From the NCBI GenBank assembly GCA_016717655.1, contig JADKFC010000001.1, positions 558,001-622,000 of the forward strand: a stretch of 64,000 nt of DNA, in the 5' to 3' direction. Origin of the DNA: Saprospiraceae bacterium (lineage in GTDB: Bacteria > Bacteroidota > Bacteroidia > Chitinophagales > Saprospiraceae). The translations under genes were made by a program, and so were the position numbers. Of this stretch, positions 7,801 through 16,849 are shown one piece after another. The notes beneath the pieces were generated by a model. The model did not search any database, was not told where the DNA came from, and was given only the letters and a program-made list of their open reading frames with translations. The first letter of the stretch is position 1, and every line of letters starts with the position of its first letter.

Positions 7801-10702
7801 GATGTGGTACAATATGAAACAAGATACCCTGCATCAGGTGAATATCAGAGACATGATGAAGCCCGCTGCAACAACTGCCGGTAACGTACAGCACAGTGGA
7901 ATTCCCTATACCAATTATTTTGGAGGAGGGTATGGATTTCGTTTGAGAGGTTTGTTTGGAAACCCTGGTGGTGGCGATAAATTTAATATGCTGCTGGCAG
8001 TGAAAGGCGATTTTCCTGCAAGTGGCGGCCCCATAGTCAGCTTGCGGGGAGATGTATACCTGATGTCAAAACTGCAATCCATTAATGCAGAAGGAAAAAT
8101 CGACGAAACCCAAAAAGCATTCTGGGGCTTTGCTGAAATTCAGTACAATGGTCAGGAACATTTTATTGACGCGGTGGTCCAGATGAATGTGCTGATCAAG
8201 AAGGCTGATGAAAGGATAATAGAAGGAATCGGTCCCAATTCAAGAATGGTCAATGCGCATTTCCATGCAAAGACAGCGGGTGAAGATTACTGGTATTTAT
8301 TGGTAGGTACACCCTCGGAAAGAGGAGGGATAAAGATGGATTTAAAAATTAAAAAAGCATCGGCAGAGGGCTATGCCATGTTTGGTCACGGCATCCCCAT
8401 TGAAATACCAGAACCCGATCCGCAATTTATGGCCATGCTCAATAATAAAAAAGACAATTACAGTTCGAGCAGCGGTGATCCAAATTCAGTTTTAAACAAG
8501 CCCATCGACCTGACAGGCTATGGCATTGCTTTCGGTGCAGTTGTCAAAGATTCTTTTAATTTCAAATACCAACCTTTTTACCTGATAGTCAAAGTGATTA
8601 TGGGTTTTGATTTTAATCTCACCAAAAATAGTGAAAGAAAGTGTGTAGAAACAGGTAATGTGCCAGGATATAATGATTGGTATGGAATGGGACAATTGTA
8701 TGCCGGCATAAGTGGAGAATTTGGCATTCACGTTGATATGTTTTTTGTAGAGGGTGATTTTCAAATCTTCAAAGGATCGATTGCTGCCTTAATGAGTGGT
8801 GGCTTACCTAATCCCTCCTGGTTTTATTGCAGGGGTACCATGAAGTATGAAATTCTGGGCTTAATTGAAGGAAGCCACTCTTTTGAAATGGTCTTGGGCC
8901 AGAAATGTACCCTTGGCAATGGCAATCCTTTTAGTGACAGTCCGGTCATAATTGATACAAAGCCACAGGAAGGTAGTACGGATGTATCTGTTTTTACTTT
9001 GCCCACTGTTTCGTATGCTTTTCCTATCAATACGGAGCTTTCATTTATCGATGAAAAAGTAGGACCCAGGACATTTAAATTGTTGATTGATCAGGTGAGT
9101 CTAAAAAATGCGGATAACTACAACTATCAACCTGAGCGATTTTTTGACAATGACAATTATATCAGTTACCACAAGCCTAATAAAGTACTTAAGGCAAGAT
9201 CAAACCATACTTTATACATCAAAGTGAAAGCCAAAGAAAAGATGATGGCTACAGGACAATGGACCACCATCAAGGATGGCAATGCAGATTGGCAGGAGGA
9301 CAAAACCACACATTTTAAAACGGGCACAAAACCTGACTCAATAGATCCCCATCAATTGGACTATACGTATCCTATGCACCAACAGCGGTTTTTTATGAAG
9401 GAAGAAACATTCAATAGTTCAGGGATCATTAGATTAAACAATGTGGATGATCAGCTTTTATATACAAAACATCCCGTTACAGCCCTCACTTACCATTATG
9501 AAATTATTTTTAATTCATACACTGCCGGAGAGCCTTCAATAAAGGAGCAAGCGATAGCCGTTGACTTTCAGAATATCACTTTTAAAGTAGATAGGTTGAA
9601 ACCCAATCAGGTTTATAACGCAACTTTGAGGAGAGTAAAAGGTAATTTTAGTGCGAATAGCGCAATTTCCTATGCGGCATCTAACATTGCTGCCACCTAT
9701 GCCAATTCTGGTTTTAACAAAAAGAAGGCAGGAGAATATGATTACAACATCTTACCCGCCAGAATGGTATCTCTGGGCACTGCTGCTTCAGCAAGCGTTG
9801 AGAAAGATTTGTATTCTTTTTATTTCAGAACCAGTAAGTTTGACAATTTGCAGGACAAGGTCGAATCCCTTACCTGGAATGCGCCTAAATATGCCCTTCC
9901 TGGAACCTTAGAAGATATTATTCATGATGGCCTTAACCCTGTGGAAGGTTTTGATGTCTTTGAAATGGAAGGTTATCAAAGTCAAACAAGCACAGGTATA
10001 TTTACTACCCATTCAGGTTTTGTTAAGTCAGGCGTTCATTATCATGTTGGCGAATATTATGGAGAAGACGAGCCCTTTGATTATCTGGGCAATGATGATG
10101 TAATTTCGCGAAACAATTTATTCCATTTTGAAAGCCCAATGGCACTTTCAGATTATCATTTTTCATTGCTGGAATACATAAGGTCACAAGTAAATACTAC
10201 TACCTATAATGCCATTGTGTCTGAATTGAATAGGATCAAAGCGAGATTAAGATTCGGTATTCAGCCAGCAAAAATCGCAATACAGTCGTATAACAGTACT
10301 CTGGGTCCATATATTATTCCTCAGTCCAGCAATGGTTTGAGCATTAATGTACCTGCTAACCTAAGTACCCAATCAGGCTCAACATCTCCACCTCCTCCTC
10401 CAAAGACTTTTAAAATAAGGTTGGAATATGGTACTCAGTATTTTATTACTGATTTTTTCAACAAGTCTGACATAGTTGACTATCTATCAATTGGAGGTAC
10501 TTATCTGGAATCAAATAATGCACCATTGTATCGTCGACTTTCAGGCTTTGTCAATCAACCCGTATCAGGTACGATTTGGACTTGCCAGGATGCAGCATTT
10601 GGTATCATCTATAGATATCCATGGCTGGGTAATAGACAGATAGGTACAAAATGGAAGAAGGAATATGTTACACCGGGACCTTGTATTGAAGACATTGACT
10701 AA
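4898..10702 (+). CDS. Giant surface protein, main part
   Basis: 1,934 residues from a TTG at 4898; the frame is open from 4841 and probably continues the 3954-4853 frame. It starts with beta-sandwich-like modules (a strand pattern ending YYWRVLWTQSP near residue 240). Then come a long middle with repeated amphipathic strands and a Gly/Tyr-rich stretch around residues 940-1030 (including GLGGGMWYNM), and late fibronectin-like modules with a Pro run (SPPPPPKTF). Cysteines are few. No catalytic motif is visible and no T9SS sorting tail is recognised at the C-terminus. Together with the FN3 protein 12 bp downstream it is likely an exported structural or adhesive protein. I do not recognise a named family. 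Confidence 0.7.
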   Translation: MVPVVKFIPYCDGYRKFVYKTSIKREGELQTSYNRTMRWRQGPREFFERKTSIKDSDGYYSSHIGVSDYDNMLYCERAKEYSYLVTGEVRLDNNKRFTYDTGLSSFTVGMPPFKLTYPVGGQLVSPGNVALNAIHDQIPEQPLPPFRVKQIIEEDIFEYPPLNINELAVIQVSKKLNFDTVIYATTLPITGNDTNYEVADRLYDVPRFISEIYKELAVEISLQDTITYYWRVLWTQSPATFSPVTDSYKTDAYLYYNASEIDSFKVSINAGSEVAVETTPTVEQNSNAKCKTLCEIPAITNLSDFVGSVENEIIKIGQFNMEIIEIEKSGNTYAGEGLIEIPFIRKVKLKTSFSNIKINTDKVVYQGSVAGKESGNELETLNTLLMGQHMELPFGWDTTIQNIHLTLGITGIIFNPTNAFMQVSLDMGDALSLLHESDNYPVMTADVCFQPGGYEKDLFLYHQNDIVLDENESGYGFIFKGGQSLNDTTGMTYVKWGCEGFIELQLGGAVIFSQNLLLKDSGLTSDDTPINERVKGHFTFKYNRLHQDVMITARMEDFQFKDHLKGWGFDTDTIFIDLSDNSNPPGFEIPEGYGAGYFTNPATASAWKGVYVPRAKVLSPESFVTEGFRATMGYSTLILGEGIYYLRHRAYNVVNEGIIGRLSATIDTIDGVISNMDFRYRMTGKLKMPFVEEGAYLNFSGLYDDIEDWNFLVQVGNDSIVAPIFMSHLTLYQNSLISFSKDPVTQKHRFRFLLNGHLSADDRLKTNYISKLKNVKLLSIVFEEMEYETYKGFVNKPVFRMASPAKSLNGFPIQIDSIDFTTHNGHPGLYIKPKLVLVSDTNGFSVSAGLIFYAEMQVSGPKDEFLNPNAFLSDVNIHIAKNGFKLDGVVKFIDEAGNDGIEGVLAASLPGGIEGNFKAKFGNVGAQSGSPFNSAGYYNYWYVDAMIAFGSAGFPIFSGVNLYGLGGGMWYNMKQDTLHQVNIRDMMKPAATTAGNVQHSGIPYTNYFGGGYGFRLRGLFGNPGGGDKFNMLLAVKGDFPASGGPIVSLRGDVYLMSKLQSINAEGKIDETQKAFWGFAEIQYNGQEHFIDAVVQMNVLIKKADERIIEGIGPNSRMVNAHFHAKTAGEDYWYLLVGTPSERGGIKMDLKIKKASAEGYAMFGHGIPIEIPEPDPQFMAMLNNKKDNYSSSSGDPNSVLNKPIDLTGYGIAFGAVVKDSFNFKYQPFYLIVKVIMGFDFNLTKNSERKCVETGNVPGYNDWYGMGQLYAGISGEFGIHVDMFFVEGDFQIFKGSIAALMSGGLPNPSWFYCRGTMKYEILGLIEGSHSFEMVLGQKCTLGNGNPFSDSPVIIDTKPQEGSTDVSVFTLPTVSYAFPINTELSFIDEKVGPRTFKLLIDQVSLKNADNYNYQPERFFDNDNYISYHKPNKVLKARSNHTLYIKVKAKEKMMATGQWTTIKDGNADWQEDKTTHFKTGTKPDSIDPHQLDYTYPMHQQRFFMKEETFNSSGIIRLNNVDDQLLYTKHPVTALTYHYEIIFNSYTAGEPSIKEQAIAVDFQNITFKVDRLKPNQVYNATLRRVKGNFSANSAISYAASNIAATYANSGFNKKKAGEYDYNILPARMVSLGTAASASVEKDLYSFYFRTSKFDNLQDKVESLTWNAPKYALPGTLEDIIHDGLNPVEGFDVFEMEGYQSQTSTGIFTTHSGFVKSGVHYHVGEYYGEDEPFDYLGNDDVISRNNLFHFESPMALSDYHFSLLEYIRSQVNTTTYNAIVSELNRIKARLRFGIQPAKIAIQSYNSTLGPYIIPQSSNGLSINVPANLSTQSGSTSPPPPPKTFKIRLEYGTQYFITDFFNKSDIVDYLSIGGTYLESNNAPLYRRLSGFVNQPVSGTIWTCQDAAFGIIYRYPWLGNRQIGTKWKKEYVTPGPCIEDID

Positions 10703-10714
10703 ACACTTTTATCT

Positions 10715-12769
10715 ATGACCAAGTATGTAAATATAGTATTGTTGATGCTATTGACTTTTTCAAAAGCGATAAGTCAAAATGATAGTGTAGCATTTATTCG
10801 CACTATATCTAAAGTGGAGCAATCACAAATTACTCTGAGATGGGCTCCATCTACCTCTATTTCCTGGTATTTGTCTCTAACAAAAGGTTATAGTATTGAG
10901 AGAGCAGTCAATAAACAAGGTGATAGTACGATGAGTGCATTTGTAATGTTAGAACCAAAACGTTTGCCTTGGCCAAAAGAAAGATGGCAGAAAGATCAAT
11001 TGGCTAGCTATGATAATTATTGTATCATAGCAGCAGAGTTGCTATACGGAAAAGGCACCTCAGTTAATGCAAGCTCCAAGATATTGCAGAAAGCGGATGA
11101 GTTTCAAAACAAGTATACCTATGCTATGATGTCTGCCGATTTTTCTGCTCAAGCCGCTGATGCCCTTGGACTCAGTTTTATCGATACAGATGTCAAACCT
11201 GGATACGTTTATGTTTATCGTATTAAAAGCCTTGCTTCGCAGGAAAAATATATCATTAATCCATCGACCATAGTCTGTTACCCGTCAAAAGAATCAAAAT
11301 TAATTCCGCCTGATATAAGCCAGATTAAGTCGATGGATAAGTCCGTAAAAATACTTTGGGATAGAGAACAAGGGCCCAATCCGTATGTAGCTTATTACAT
11401 TGAAAAATCTGCTGATGGCAAAAATTATAAGAGATTAAATAATGTGCCCTATCTGAGTGGTGATAATATAGGAAACAATGAATTTAAACAATTCCATGTT
11501 TATATAGATTCAGTAGATCAAAACTACATACCCTATTATTATCGAATAATTGGCTTAAGTCCATTTGGAGAATTAAGCACTCCTGGTAATTATGAGATTT
11601 CTTTTGGGGTAGATTTGACTCCGCCTTCAAAACCCGATGGACTACAATCCAAACAACTGGGCCCCAATAAAGTAAAATTATCATGGAACTTTCCTGAGTC
11701 AGAAAATAAAGAAATATCCGGCTTTCTAATTGGCAGATCAGTTCATGTTTTGGATTCATTTGCCAACATTACCCCCATTATATTGCCTCCTGACAGCAGA
11801 GAGTACATAGATGAGAATGCCAATCCTTTAAAGCCTAACTTCTATTTTGTGACAGCCATTGATACTGGACAAAACTACAACATTTCACTTTCTCATTATG
11901 CGCAATTAATTGATAGCATTCCGCCTGCTCCCCCTGTGGATGTATTTGGCACTATTGATACCAATGGAATTGTTACACTGACATGGAAAAAGAACAGTGA
12001 ACCCGATATTTTGGGATATGAAGTGCATTTTAGTAACCAGAGTGATCATGTGTTTGCTTCACTGACCAATAGTCCTGTACCAACCAATTCTTTTACAGAT
12101 ACAATTATGATAAGGACTTTAACAGAACACATATATTACAAGATTGTGGCCGTTGATAATAATTACAATTATTCATCCTATTCAAAAATGTTGGAGTTAG
12201 AGCGGCCTGATATTGTTCGACCCGCTGTGGCCCTGATTGCTGATTTTGAAAAAACCGATGAAGGAGTTTTGTTGAAATGGGTCAACAGTACCAGTAAGGA
12301 TGTTGTTGGACACTCCATTTATAGAACAGAAAATCCGAACAACATTGAGTGGACCCAAGTGTATACTTGTACCAATTTATCTCAGACAACGTGGGTAGAT
12401 GAAAATGTGAAACCCATGACCACTTATTATTATAAAATCCATGCCTTCGATGAAGTTCAGCTGCAGAGTATTGCCGGTAACAAGATTAAGGTAATTACCA
12501 ATTCAATAAAAGTAGATGTAAGTAATTTGGAGATACAGGCCAAACTGATGGATAAACAAGTACACCTCACATGGACAAATTTACCAAATGTTAGAAAATA
12601 CATAGTATACAAAAAAGGCACAAGTGGAAAGTACATTACTCTTTCAAGTACAGCTGCCAATAATTTTATTGATAAAGACTATGACAAAGACGCCTCCTAT
12701 GTTTTGCGGTGTATAGCAAACAGCGGTGTGTACTCAGCATTTAGCCGCGAGGCAAAAGTTATTAATTAA
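10715..12769 (+). CDS. Secreted multi-domain fibronectin type III protein
   Basis: 684 residues with a signal peptide (residues 1-20, ending SKAISQ). Four to five fibronectin type III-like modules follow, marked by recurrent ITLRWAP, VKILWDREQG, VKLSWNFPE, VTLTWKKNSEPD and VHLTWTNL strands and by YYYRI/YYYKI/YYKIVA strands near each module end. Short linkers (DLTPPSKPDGL, SIPPAPPVDVF) mark domain borders. No catalytic residues and no clear sorting domain are visible. It starts 12 bp after the giant protein and is followed by a small T9SS protein, so it is probably co-expressed as part of the same surface assembly. Confidence 0.8.
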   Translation: MTKYVNIVLLMLLTFSKAISQNDSVAFIRTISKVEQSQITLRWAPSTSISWYLSLTKGYSIERAVNKQGDSTMSAFVMLEPKRLPWPKERWQKDQLASYDNYCIIAAELLYGKGTSVNASSKILQKADEFQNKYTYAMMSADFSAQAADALGLSFIDTDVKPGYVYVYRIKSLASQEKYIINPSTIVCYPSKESKLIPPDISQIKSMDKSVKILWDREQGPNPYVAYYIEKSADGKNYKRLNNVPYLSGDNIGNNEFKQFHVYIDSVDQNYIPYYYRIIGLSPFGELSTPGNYEISFGVDLTPPSKPDGLQSKQLGPNKVKLSWNFPESENKEISGFLIGRSVHVLDSFANITPIILPPDSREYIDENANPLKPNFYFVTAIDTGQNYNISLSHYAQLIDSIPPAPPVDVFGTIDTNGIVTLTWKKNSEPDILGYEVHFSNQSDHVFASLTNSPVPTNSFTDTIMIRTLTEHIYYKIVAVDNNYNYSSYSKMLELERPDIVRPAVALIADFEKTDEGVLLKWVNSTSKDVVGHSIYRTENPNNIEWTQVYTCTNLSQTTWVDENVKPMTTYYYKIHAFDEVQLQSIAGNKIKVITNSIKVDVSNLEIQAKLMDKQVHLTWTNLPNVRKYIVYKKGTSGKYITLSSTAANNFIDKDYDKDASYVLRCIANSGVYSAFSREAKVIN

Positions 12770-12785
12770 AAATGTAAAAACAAGA

Positions 12786-13256
12786 ATGATGAAAGTAGTT
12801 TTAACAGCATCGTTAATGGTCTTAATGTGCAAACTGATGTATGCTCAATGCAATGTCAGTTTAGCACAAGGTTCTTATTTTTCAGGAGACTGCGGAGATA
12901 TTACCATCCAGGGAGGGATAGGTGGAGGAGCCTCTTTATATGGCCAGTGTGGTGATTTACAATTTGTGCCTCCATGGGCCGGTGGTGATGTGGTCACTTC
13001 TGTTATTCCAGTACTTCACAATGAGATAAACGTTTATCCCAACCCTACTACAGGATTTGTATTTGTACAGGAGGGAAAGAAGTTTGACTTCGTACAAGTT
13101 TATAATTCTATCGGCAAGCTTGTTTGTAGAATAACTTCTATTGATGAGCACAACTACTTAGATCTATCTTCATTATCCCCCGGCATGTATATTTTGAAAA
13201 TATATTCCATCAATCAAACCTATGTTATTACCCAAATAATTTTACAAACCAACTAA
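12786..13256 (+). CDS. Small secreted protein with T9SS type A sorting domain
   Basis: 156 residues from the ATG pair at 12786/12789. The frame is open further upstream, but the signal peptide MMKVVLTASLMVLM starts here. A short Cys/Gly-rich mature region (CNVSLAQGSYFSGDCGD) is followed by a typical type A sorting domain: NEINVYPNPTTGFVFV, VQVYNSIGKLV, LDLSSLSPGMYILKI. The domain sends the protein through the type IX secretion system to the surface, where the tail is normally removed. The mature part is only about 60 residues, so it may be a small structural or linker protein of the cluster. Confidence 0.8.
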   Translation: MMKVVLTASLMVLMCKLMYAQCNVSLAQGSYFSGDCGDITIQGGIGGGASLYGQCGDLQFVPPWAGGDVVTSVIPVLHNEINVYPNPTTGFVFVQEGKKFDFVQVYNSIGKLVCRITSIDEHNYLDLSSLSPGMYILKIYSINQTYVITQIILQTN

Positions 13257-13266
13257 ACCATTTAAT

Positions 13267-14889
13267 ATGAAAAGGATATTAAAATTGCTTGTTTTTCTTG
13301 TACTTCCATTTTGCATAAATGCGCAGCAAGGACTTCCATATCAGGCTATAATCAAAGATGCGGAAGGAAAAGCCTTGCCCAACACACAAATTCAACTTCG
13401 ATTTATTGTTAAAAATAATCTGCAGGTGTTGAGATATCAGGAAACACAAACGCCTACTACAGATGCATTTGGTTGGTTCCAGGTGGTTATAGGCAACGGA
13501 GTACCGGAGAATGGCTCTTATCAAAATATAGATTGGTCTGAAACCAATTTTTTGGTGATGGAATGCAATAGTAATGGTAGCTTTGAAGAAGTAAGTTCTC
13601 AGGTAATCTATGGCTCACCATTTTCAAGTAGCGGTGATAATGACCCCTCAAATGACATCACAAAAGGCAGTCCTGCAGGGGGAGACCTTGGGGGCACCTA
13701 TCCAAATCCTACCATAGAATCAATAAAAGGTAAACCTATTTCAGGCAACATGCCCAATACAGGTGAAGTATTAAAATGGAATGGCTCAGAATGGACGCCC
13801 TCTATTGATCTCACCAGCACAGTGGGTGGCAATGTAGATGGCGTACTTTCTGTAAATTCAGGCAATGGCATAGAAGTAAACAACGCTGATCCCAAGAATC
13901 CGATTATCATTAATAAAGGAGACATCAGCAATACCAATGAGATTCAAACCTTATCCCTGCAAAATGGATTTTTAAGTATTTCATTAGGCAATGAAGTACA
14001 ACTCCCCACAGGCGATCAATGGGGTGGTCAGGTAGTTGCACACAACAATACCATATCTGGAGAAGGCACCGTTTCGAGTCCCCTTGCTATTGCCCAGCAA
14101 GGTGCTTCTGCAGGTCAGGTTTTAAAATGGAATAATGTTTCTTGGACACCTTCAGATGATATTGGCTTTGACAATTGGGGTAATCAGGTAGTGCAAAAAA
14201 ATGTTACGTTGGAAGGTGATGGTACCTCAGCATCGCCTCTTAAACTGGCATCACAAGGCGCCACAAATGGTCAGGTTTTGAAATACAATCAGTCCAACCA
14301 GACATGGAGCCCCTCCAATGACAATGGAGCCGATGATTGGGGTAATCAGGTAGTGCAAAAAAATGTTACGTTGGAAGGAGACGGTACCTCGGCCTCACCC
14401 TTAAAACTTGCATCGCAAGGAGCTACCACGGGACAAGTGTTGAAATACAATCAATCCAACCAGACGTGGAGCCCTTCCAATGACAATGGAGCCGACAATT
14501 GGGGCAGTCAGGTAGTACAAAAAAATATTACGTTGGAAGGAGACGGTACCTCGGCATCGCCTCTTAAACTAGCATCACAAGGAGCAACCACAGGACAAGT
14601 GTTGAAATACAATCAATCCAACCAGACATGGAGCCCCTCCAACGACAATGGAGCCGACAATTGGGGCAGCCAGGTAGTTCAAAAAAATGTTACGATGGAA
14701 GGAGATGGTACCTCAGCCTCACCCTTAAAATTGGCATCACAAGGAGCTACCACAGGACAAGTGTTGAAATACAATCAGTCGAACCAGACATGGAGCCCCT
14801 CCAATGACAATGGAGCCGACAATTGGGGCAGCCAGGTAGTGCAAAAAATGTTACGTTGGAAGGAGATGGTACCTCAGCCTCACCCTTAA
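13267..14889 (+). CDS. Repeat fibre protein, N-terminal part (frameshifted at 14848)
   Basis: Signal peptide (MKRILKLLVFLVLPFCINAQ), then an adapter module seen in many Bacteroidota fibres (QGLPYQAIIKDAEGKALPNT, LRFIVKNN, ending NGSFEEVSSQVIYGS). After a linker with DLGGTYPNPTIESIKGKP comes a run of 54-residue repeats (NWGSQVVQKNVTLEGDG, SASPLKLASQGATTGQVL, QTWSPSNDNGAD). The frame is lost in the fifth repeat, where the run after GTGC has six A instead of the seven in sister copies. The protein continues in the 14823-16001 frame. The complete product would be about 910 residues and probably forms a trimeric extracellular fibre. Confidence 0.75.
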   Translation: MKRILKLLVFLVLPFCINAQQGLPYQAIIKDAEGKALPNTQIQLRFIVKNNLQVLRYQETQTPTTDAFGWFQVVIGNGVPENGSYQNIDWSETNFLVMECNSNGSFEEVSSQVIYGSPFSSSGDNDPSNDITKGSPAGGDLGGTYPNPTIESIKGKPISGNMPNTGEVLKWNGSEWTPSIDLTSTVGGNVDGVLSVNSGNGIEVNNADPKNPIIINKGDISNTNEIQTLSLQNGFLSISLGNEVQLPTGDQWGGQVVAHNNTISGEGTVSSPLAIAQQGASAGQVLKWNNVSWTPSDDIGFDNWGNQVVQKNVTLEGDGTSASPLKLASQGATNGQVLKYNQSNQTWSPSNDNGADDWGNQVVQKNVTLEGDGTSASPLKLASQGATTGQVLKYNQSNQTWSPSNDNGADNWGSQVVQKNITLEGDGTSASPLKLASQGATTGQVLKYNQSNQTWSPSNDNGADNWGSQVVQKNVTMEGDGTSASPLKLASQGATTGQVLKYNQSNQTWSPSNDNGADNWGSQVVQKMLRWKEMVPQPHP

Positions 14890-15305
14890 AATTGGCTTCA
14901 CAAGGAGCTACCACAGGACAAGTGTTGAAATACAATCAGTCCAGCCAGACATGGAGCCCCTCCAATGACAATGGAGCCGACAATTGGGGCAGCCAGGTAG
15001 TTCAAAAAAATGTTACGCTGGAAGGAGACGGCACAGCTGCAAATCCATTGAAATTGGCTTCCCAAGGTGCCACTGATTTGCAAGTACTAAAATATAATTC
15101 ACAAACTGGAAACTGGTTTCCCTCCAATGACAATGGAGCTGATAATTGGGGAATCCAGGTGGTGCAAAAAGATGCTACATTAACGGGAGATGGTACAACT
15201 TCAAGTCAATTAAAATTGGCGCCACAAGGTGCTACTACAGGTCAGGTACTTACCTTCAATGCCTCACTCAATAGTTGGAAACCGGAAACCCCATCCAGTT
15301 CAAAA
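14173..15305 (+). repeat. 162-bp tandem coding repeats, seven copies
   Basis: Units of 162 bp (54 codons) start at 14173, 14335, 14497, 14659, 14821, 14982 and 15144, with one more diverged copy just upstream. Copies three to six are nearly identical in DNA, which suggests recent expansion or gene conversion; the first and last are diverged. The fifth unit is 161 bp long because of a one-A deficit. Copy number may be collapsed or expanded by short-read assembly. Confidence 0.85.
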
Positions 15306-16001
15306 TGGGTGCAGTCGGGTAACGATATTTATCGCACCAGTGGTAATGTAGGTGTAGGAACAAGCGCACCGGCCAATAAACTCACCGTCAATGGCAATGT
15401 TGCCCCTGAAACAACCAACGTGGGAACTGTAGGCACTTCCTCTTTATTTTGGAAAGCTGCTTATTTAAGTGAGGTGCATTTGAATTCTTCGGTGGTGCTG
15501 TCAGCCTCAAGCAGTGGTGCTGTTATAAGTGACAACTTTAGGCCATCAGCAACAGCATCCATGAACCTGGGAGGGTCCAATTTTCGGTGGAACAACATTT
15601 ATTCACAAAATCCATTGAATACACCTTCAGATCTAAGATTGAAAAAGAATGTAAATCCTCTTTCCTATGGCCTTGACGAAATATTGCAGTTAAAACCTAA
15701 ATCCTATGTTCTGAAAAGCGATGAACAAGCCCGGATTCAGTTTGGTTTGATTGCCCAGGAAGCCCGAAAAGTAATTCCGGAAATAGTACATGGCAATGAA
15801 GAAAAAGAGAACCTTAGCATGACTTATGAATCTTTGATTCCGGTGCTTATCAATGCCATCCAGGAACAGCAACAAATGATTCAATCTATGAAAGCCGATT
15901 TATTTGCCAGTATGAAAAGTGTGGATGCATTAAAAGCAGAAATAGAAAACCTAAAAAACGAGCAAAAAGCAACAGAAAGAAACCATGTTGGCGAAAAATA
16001 A
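14823..16001 (+). CDS. Repeat fibre protein, C-terminal part with S74 intramolecular chaperone
   Basis: Continues the 13267 gene after the one-base lesion at about 14848; the annotated start is not a true start. The last repeats are followed by a fibre head region (SGNVGVGTSAPANKLTVNG, SLFWKAAYLSEV, FRWNNIYSQNPLNTPSD). A Peptidase_S74 chaperone domain then starts at LRLKKNVNPLSYGLDEI and includes FGLIAQEARKVIPE and LSMTYESLIPVLINAIQEQ, ending in a coiled coil. S74 domains trimerise beta-helical fibres and then usually cleave themselves off. No phage genes surround it, so this is a cellular surface fibre. Confidence 0.8.
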   Translation: MGQPGSAKNVTLEGDGTSASPLKLASQGATTGQVLKYNQSSQTWSPSNDNGADNWGSQVVQKNVTLEGDGTAANPLKLASQGATDLQVLKYNSQTGNWFPSNDNGADNWGIQVVQKDATLTGDGTTSSQLKLAPQGATTGQVLTFNASLNSWKPETPSSSKWVQSGNDIYRTSGNVGVGTSAPANKLTVNGNVAPETTNVGTVGTSSLFWKAAYLSEVHLNSSVVLSASSSGAVISDNFRPSATASMNLGGSNFRWNNIYSQNPLNTPSDLRLKKNVNPLSYGLDEILQLKPKSYVLKSDEQARIQFGLIAQEARKVIPEIVHGNEEKENLSMTYESLIPVLINAIQEQQQMIQSMKADLFASMKSVDALKAEIENLKNEQKATERNHVGEK

Positions 16002-16094
16002 GGCGCAATAAAGGGGGATGATGGAACTATTTCATTCCCCTTTGAAATTGCAGTTGAATGTTTTGAACCAAAAAGTATATTAAAACCACAAAAT

Positions 16095-16102
16095 TATATT
16101 TG
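16095..16102 (+). promoter_or_regulatory. Candidate -7 box before NTF2-like lipoprotein
   Basis: TATATTTG fits the Bacteroidota consensus TAnnTTTG exactly and lies 69 bp before the ATG at 16172. The best TTTG upstream (16062-16065) is farther away than the usual 19 bp, so the -33 element is uncertain. The remaining part of this 170-bp gap is plain AT-rich sequence. Confidence 0.35.
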
Positions 16103-16171
16103 GACTCGATTGGGAGAATCAGGGCATTAACCTTATATTGTTTTTATTTTAATTAAATTAATATTAAAAAT

Positions 16172-16774
16172 ATGTTTCAGAAAAGTGTGAACAATGTTGA
16201 AAATAGATATGTCAGGTCAAATCTATTTTTGGGAACTTTTTTACTTGGATTGATTTTATTTGGATGTCAGCCAAAACAAAACATTGAAACGGCAACACAA
16301 CCTCCTGCCTTTGATGAGGAAAAAGAAACAGCGGCCATTATGGCTGTCATTAAAAACGAAACCAGTAGTTTTTTTAATGGAGACTATGAGTCATGGGTTA
16401 AAAACTGGTCACATAGCCAATACGCTGTTCAGGCCTGGAACAATAACGATGGTACATCGGATGCTGCAGTAGGGTGGGATGCCATCCACAAACAGGGCAA
16501 AAACTGGATTGAAACTTATTACAAGAATGGAAAAGTCAAAATCCACCCTATATACAAAACCACAAAACCCTTGGTAACATTTTTTGGCAACGATGCTGCC
16601 TACCTGATATGGACTCAATACAATGCCGACCCTGACAAAAAATTCTACCGGTTGAGCCATGAATCCAGATTGATGCAGAAAGAAAAGGATCAATGGAAAA
16701 TCGTAAATGTGGCTGCATTTTGGGATATTGAACCCAAAATCGCAGCCGACAGTTTACCGAAAGATCTATTATAG
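16172..16774 (+). CDS. NTF2/SnoaL-like lipoprotein
   Basis: 200 residues. An N-terminal hydrophobic segment ends in a lipobox-like LILFGC with Cys at about residue 32, which suggests an inner- or outer-membrane lipoprotein. The mature part has the NTF2-like pattern: a helix EKETAAIMAVIKNETSSFFNGD, then YESWVKNWSHS, and strands KVKIHPIYKTTKPLVTFFG, AYLIWTQYN and WKIVNVAAFWD, as in DUF4440/SnoaL-like ketosteroid-isomerase folds. No catalytic residues can be assigned. The gene stands alone between two convergent surface clusters, with its own promoter-like box. Confidence 0.7.
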   Translation: MFQKSVNNVENRYVRSNLFLGTFLLGLILFGCQPKQNIETATQPPAFDEEKETAAIMAVIKNETSSFFNGDYESWVKNWSHSQYAVQAWNNNDGTSDAAVGWDAIHKQGKNWIETYYKNGKVKIHPIYKTTKPLVTFFGNDAAYLIWTQYNADPDKKFYRLSHESRLMQKEKDQWKIVNVAAFWDIEPKIAADSLPKDLL

Positions 16775-16795
16775 CCAGGTTTGAAGTTGGAGAAG

Positions 16796-16849
16796 CCCCT
16801 ATCCCCTATCCCCTAGTATATCCCCTAGTCCCTAGTCCCTATCCCCTAT
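16796..16849. repeat. Short heptanucleotide array CCCCTAT/CCCCTAG
   Basis: Seven 7-mers (CCCCTAT, CCCCTAT, CCCCTAG, then after a 5-nt TATAT the units CCCCTAG, TCCCTAG, TCCCTAT, CCCCTAT). The array overlaps the 3' end of the facing gene, so its last residues (IGDRD) and stop codon are written by the repeat. It resembles in design, though not in sequence, the longer heptad array at 32255. Confidence 0.7.

Noticed and set aside
14840..14856. A-tract length change as phase-variation switch
   Set aside because: Similar one-base deficits occur in many unrelated housekeeping-type genes in the window, so error is the simpler reading; kept only as a remote option.
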